DNA from: Pteria penguin
Taxonomy: Eukaryota > Mollusca > Bivalvia > Pterioida > Pteriidae
DNA length: 64,000 bases
Direction of reading: 5' to 3'
NCBI GenBank assembly: GCA_035048485.1
Contig: CM068585.1
Coordinates: 52,706,910-52,770,909, forward strand
Position numbers and translations under genes: made by a program. Of this stretch, positions 60,483 through 64,000 are shown piece by piece. Under the pieces are notes generated by a model, which saw only the letters and a list, made by a program, of their open reading frames with translations, was not told where the DNA came from and did not search any database. Each line of letters starts with the position of its first letter. The first letter of the stretch is position 1.

Positions 60483-60589
60483 TGTACTCATTAGATTTTT
60501 TGGAAAATTGTTATGTAATTCAGACTAATCCTTTAAGTTTTTGCCCGCATATGTTATTTCTGAGTTACTGCTTTGTTCATATTACACAT

Positions 60590-60690
60590 TATAGAACTCC
60601 ACCCCCGGAAAACCCGACCCAGCATAAATCTTCTCCCACGGAAAAACCGACCCTGTATAGATTATCCCCCACGGATAAAACGACCCAGTA
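60590..60690. repeat. ~32-bp repeat, 3 copies
   Basis: CGGAAAAACCGACCCTGTAT-type units (acccagcataaatcttctcccacgg). Related GGGGGAAAAC and GGTTTATC motifs recur at 63020-63190. Confidence 0.6.
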
Positions 60691-62105
60691 TAGTATATCA
60701 TCCCTGAGATCAGTACGCTTTTCCCCCCTTGGAGATAAAGTCCGGTTTGGTTCGAATATTACAACAAGTGAATGAAACTAGATATGCATATGCGTTACCA
60801 TGTTTATTTGTAAAAAATCTTATTGGATATCGGCACATTGCCAGTTTGAAATTTAAATTTTGAAAAATCCTATTTTCCCGCATAAGGGCATGTGGTTTAC
60901 TTTGCAAATTAAAGACATCTCTTTACTCCAACTGGTCCTATGGGAGAATCAAATTATGAATTGATTTCCCATTAGGCCACATTGCATTATCACCTACATG
61001 TCGAGCAAATGCAGTAAAACATAATTGTGATGAAATTACATGTAAGAAGTGCCAAAAATTACATTTTTAATTGGACGTAACATGCAAAAAATATCGGGGA
61101 AAGGAACCGAGAGATCACTACAAGTTTTGAGAGGAGTATCACTGACGAGATGTTTTTATCTTGGTAAGGTTTTTTCAGTATTTGTATAAGGATCACACGA
61201 TGCTGCATACCTACATATATATTTACATACAAGGCTCTCTCACATACATGTAGCCGTCGGTATTATGCACCAGTAATCGAAGATTTGGGATATGTATTTT
61301 TTGTCCTATCCGTTGGTTTGTTCGTCTGTTTGTCTGCTAAAACTTAGACCTTACACATAATGCTTCCATCTTTCACACGAGGAATCCTTGTGATAAGAGG
61401 TCAAAGCACAGTAATTACACTTCCCATATGGTCCCATGTTAAATTACCAAACTTCCAGCAAGATTTACACAACACCACACACTTTAGCTATATATAATCC
61501 ATATATCAAAATGTTTGTCAGACCATCCTTTGTCAGAATTTTAACAGTTTACCATAGGTTATCCACCTTAATTTCGAGATTATCATGCTGGAAAGGGGTC
61601 ACCCTCCAAAATTTGCCAAAATTCAAATGTAAAAACAACCTCTTTCTAGGTCATAAAATTTTTACATTAGCGAAATGAGAAAAAAAATCATGCGTTTACA
61701 GCAGAATCATCAATCTTTATTTATAGATTGAACAAATAATTTCATCCAATCACCGCCCCTGATACATTGAAATGGTAGTCCCTCTTGTTTGGTTTTCCTT
61801 TTTTTCAATTGTTTATTTTCTGTATTGTTTGTTTGTTTTTGTTTGTTCGGCGTCCTTGTGCAATAAGATTTTGAACCCAAAACCCTGAAAACAACCAAAG
61901 AAAAATCATTTAAGGGATTGAAACTTCTTTTTCTCAATACCAACTCTTTTCTATTCTAAATTTGATCTGAAATATGAAATGACATCTTCATTAATGATAA
62001 TGAAATTACCCCAATGATTCTGCTCAATAATCATATATCTTATTTTTACTTTTTGTTGTGTATTTGATATAGTCTACACTATTAAAAATAGGGCACCGCT
62101 AACGG
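60691..62105. other. Intergenic, no feature recognised
   Basis: GTTGGTTTGTTCGTCTGTTT (61311-61332) looks like the simple-repeat block of a degenerate pearl-like element. The short minus frame at 61710-61943 has no domain. Confidence 0.35.
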
Positions 62106-62874
62106 GTGCATGATACGCCCACATCATGTTTTAATATGGTCTACAAGCCACATCCTTTCATATGACACTATAAAAAATTTTGTTCCCCCTTTAGATAAGG
62201 AGTAGAAGCCCGGACAACCTTTTCCGACCCCACCCATTTCCCCCACCCCAGGGGCCTGACCTCAACTTTGAAACCCACATGCACAACTAGAAGCCACATC
62301 CTTTCATATGATACCATCAAAAGTTTTGTTCCCCCTTTAGTTAAGGAGAAGCCCGGACAAGCTTTTCCGACCCCGCCCATTTTCCCCCACCCAAGGGGCC
62401 TGACCCAACTTTGAGACCCACATGCACAACTACAAGCCACATCCTTTCATATGACACTATCAAAAGTTATGTTCCCCCTTTAGTTAAGGAGTAGAAGTCC
62501 GGACAAGCTTTTCCGACCCCGCCCATTTTTCCCAACCGCAGGGACCTGACCCCAACTTTGAAACCCACATGCACAACAACAAGCCACCTCCTTTCATATG
62601 ACACCATCAAAAGTTTTGTACCCCCTTTAGTTAAGGAGGAGAAGCCCGGACAAGCGTTTCAGACCACACCCATTTTCCCTCATGCCAGGGGCCTGACACC
62701 AACTTTGAAACCCACATGCACAACTACAAGCCACACCCTTTCATTTGACACCATCAAAAGTTTTGTTCCCCCTTTAGTTGAGGAGGAGAAGCCCGGACAA
62801 GGATGGATGGACGGACGGACAGACGACAGCGGTATAGCATAATACGCCACATTTTTTAATGCGGGCGTATAAAA
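62106..62874 (+). mobile_element. Pearl-like element with ~146-bp core, 4.6 copies (element P6)
   Basis: Left end GCATGATACGCCCACATC; core units start AAGCCACATCCTTTCATATG at 62145, 62291, 62433, 62581 and 62728; then GGATGGATGGACGGACGGAC and a terminal hairpin ATACGCCACATTTTTTAATG / CGGGCGTAT. The proline- and glycine-rich frames on both strands here are repeat artefacts. Confidence 0.82.
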
Positions 62875-63317
62875 ATGATGTAAAGGGGACTTTGTTTTGT
62901 ATGCATGGTTGTTTATTTTCCTCCATGGCCAGCTGATAGGTATTTCAATTTCATAAGGACGTAAAATCAAGATAAAATTACGGTTTGAGTTTTCCGATTT
63001 AACGAGAATCCGGAATCAATATGGGGGAAAGATTAATCAAGGTCGGTTTATCCGCCTGGGGGGGGGGGGGTGGGTTTATCTGTTAATCAGAAGGGGGAAA
63101 ACCGTGTGGATAGAATATCCCCTTTAGAGGGGGGAGATCTACACTGGATCGGTTTATCTGGGGGAAAAGTCTATACGGAGCTGATATTCTATGCTACAAC
63201 ACCGGGTCTCCCCTTTTGTAACACACGCAGCAATAGTTGCCACACACCTACTTGTTGATTTATCGCAAACACAATGCACTTTCAGGACGCAAGCAACTAG
63301 TGGAGGCGCCGCCCTAC

Positions 63318-63349
<32 letters not shown>

Positions 63350-63527
63350 TAACAAACAAATGTGGTAATGAAATGAAATAGCGATTACATAAAATAACAC
63401 GAAATAATTATTCTTAAAATGGTGATATTGTGGTAGAAAAGCAATACTAGTAAATTTGGATATTAATAGAATATTGATTTTCGTTAATCTGGAACACTTT
63501 ATGACACGTCTTACTGGAGACTTCATT
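62875..63527. other. Intergenic; (CAA)n at 63318-63357
   Basis: G-rich stretch with GGGGGAAA motifs at 63020-63170 and a CAACAA microsatellite. No gene seen. Confidence 0.5.
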
Positions 63528-64000
63528 TGTTATATGAAACCCTGACTGAGGGTTATATGAAGCCCTGAATGAGGGTTATATGAAGCTCTGACTGAGGGTT
63601 ATATGGAACCCTGACTGAGAGTTATATGAAGCCCTGACTGAGGGTTATATGAAGCCCTGAATGAGGGTTATATGAAGCCCTGAATGAGGGTTATATGGAG
63701 CCCTGACTGAGGGTTATATGAAACCCTGACTGAGGGTTGTTATATGAAGCCCTAACTGAGGGTTATATGATGCCCTGAATGAGCGTTATATGGAGCCCTG
63801 ACTGAGGGTTATACGAAGCCTTGAATGAGGGTTATATGAAACACTGAATGAGCGTTATATGAAACACTGAATGAGCGTTATATGAAACACTGAATGAGCG
63901 TTATATGGAGCCCTGAATGAGCGTTATATGGAGCCCTGACTGAGGGTTATACGAAGCCCTGAATGAGGGTTATATGAAACACTGAATGAGCGTTATGTGA
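63528..64000. repeat. 23-bp tandem array running off the window end, about 20 copies
   Basis: Unit GAGGGTTATATGAAGCCCTG plus ACT or AAT. Variants (gagcgttatatgaaacactgaat) cluster towards the end, suggesting local expansion. Confidence 0.93.

Noticed and set aside
61710..61943. Minus frame ending GLPFQCIRGGDWMKLF, with AATAAAG beside it
   Set aside because: It looks like a terminal exon with poly-A signal, but the upstream part is low-complexity Lys/Gln/Asn and no partner exon was found.
62168..62842. Proline/glycine-rich frames on both strands
   Set aside because: Products of the 146-bp core repeat of element P6.
63528..64000. CRISPR array
   Set aside because: Units are contiguous 23-mers without unique spacers, in a eukaryotic genome.

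Overview
This is eukaryotic nuclear DNA from an invertebrate, most probably a mollusc and most likely a bivalve. Genes are split by long introns with GT..AG ends. Less than 3% of the window is coding. The rest is AT-rich and full of tRNA-derived SINEs ending in (AATC)n or (AACC)n, short palindromic MITE-like elements, minisatellites, and elements built from a ~140-160 bp tandem core, a GACGGACA-type simple repeat and a terminal hairpin. That last design is the one described for bivalve 'pearl'/Helentron-type elements. The species cannot be named from the sequence alone. There are no bacterial-type operons, CRISPR arrays or rRNA genes.

Three protein-coding genes can be supported, all found by stitching exons together; none is a single long ORF. 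(1) 274-11061, minus strand: the 5' half of a LONRF-type gene (RING finger, TPR repeats, LON domain). Five exons are visible. The second RING and the LON domain must lie beyond position 1. (2) 16410-41361, minus strand: a complete COMMD5 gene of seven exons (220 residues), including a 29-nt and a 51-nt exon. Its introns total about 24 kb and hold most of the repeats. (3) 42543-45029, plus strand: a complete VMA21 gene of three exons (98 residues), the V-ATPase assembly chaperone. COMMD5 and VMA21 are head to head, about 1.2 kb between start codons. COMMD5 belongs to the Commander endosomal-recycling complex and VMA21 to V-ATPase assembly, so both serve the endolysosomal system. A TCACGTGA box lies 21 bp before the VMA21 ATG, and a CACGTG box lies 82 bp before the LONRF ATG.

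Layout: 1-11 kb LONRF with palindromic elements and a 51-bp minisatellite in its large intron; 11-16.4 kb intergenic, with a 21-22 bp tandem array, SINEs and a hAT-like MITE; 16.4-41.4 kb COMMD5, whose last intron (16.5-30.9 kb) carries several pearl-like elements, SINEs and microsatellites; 41.4-45.0 kb the shared promoter region and VMA21; 45-52 kb VMA21 3' flank, a 29-bp array, (TA)n, two SINEs and a ~2 kb insertion; 52.2-59.1 kb a very large 31-bp minisatellite; 59-64 kb further mobile elements and a 23-bp array running off the end.

The longest reading frames in the window (up to 1492 codons, 52.5-59.1 kb) are not genes. They arise because the 31-bp satellite unit has no stop codon in any forward frame.
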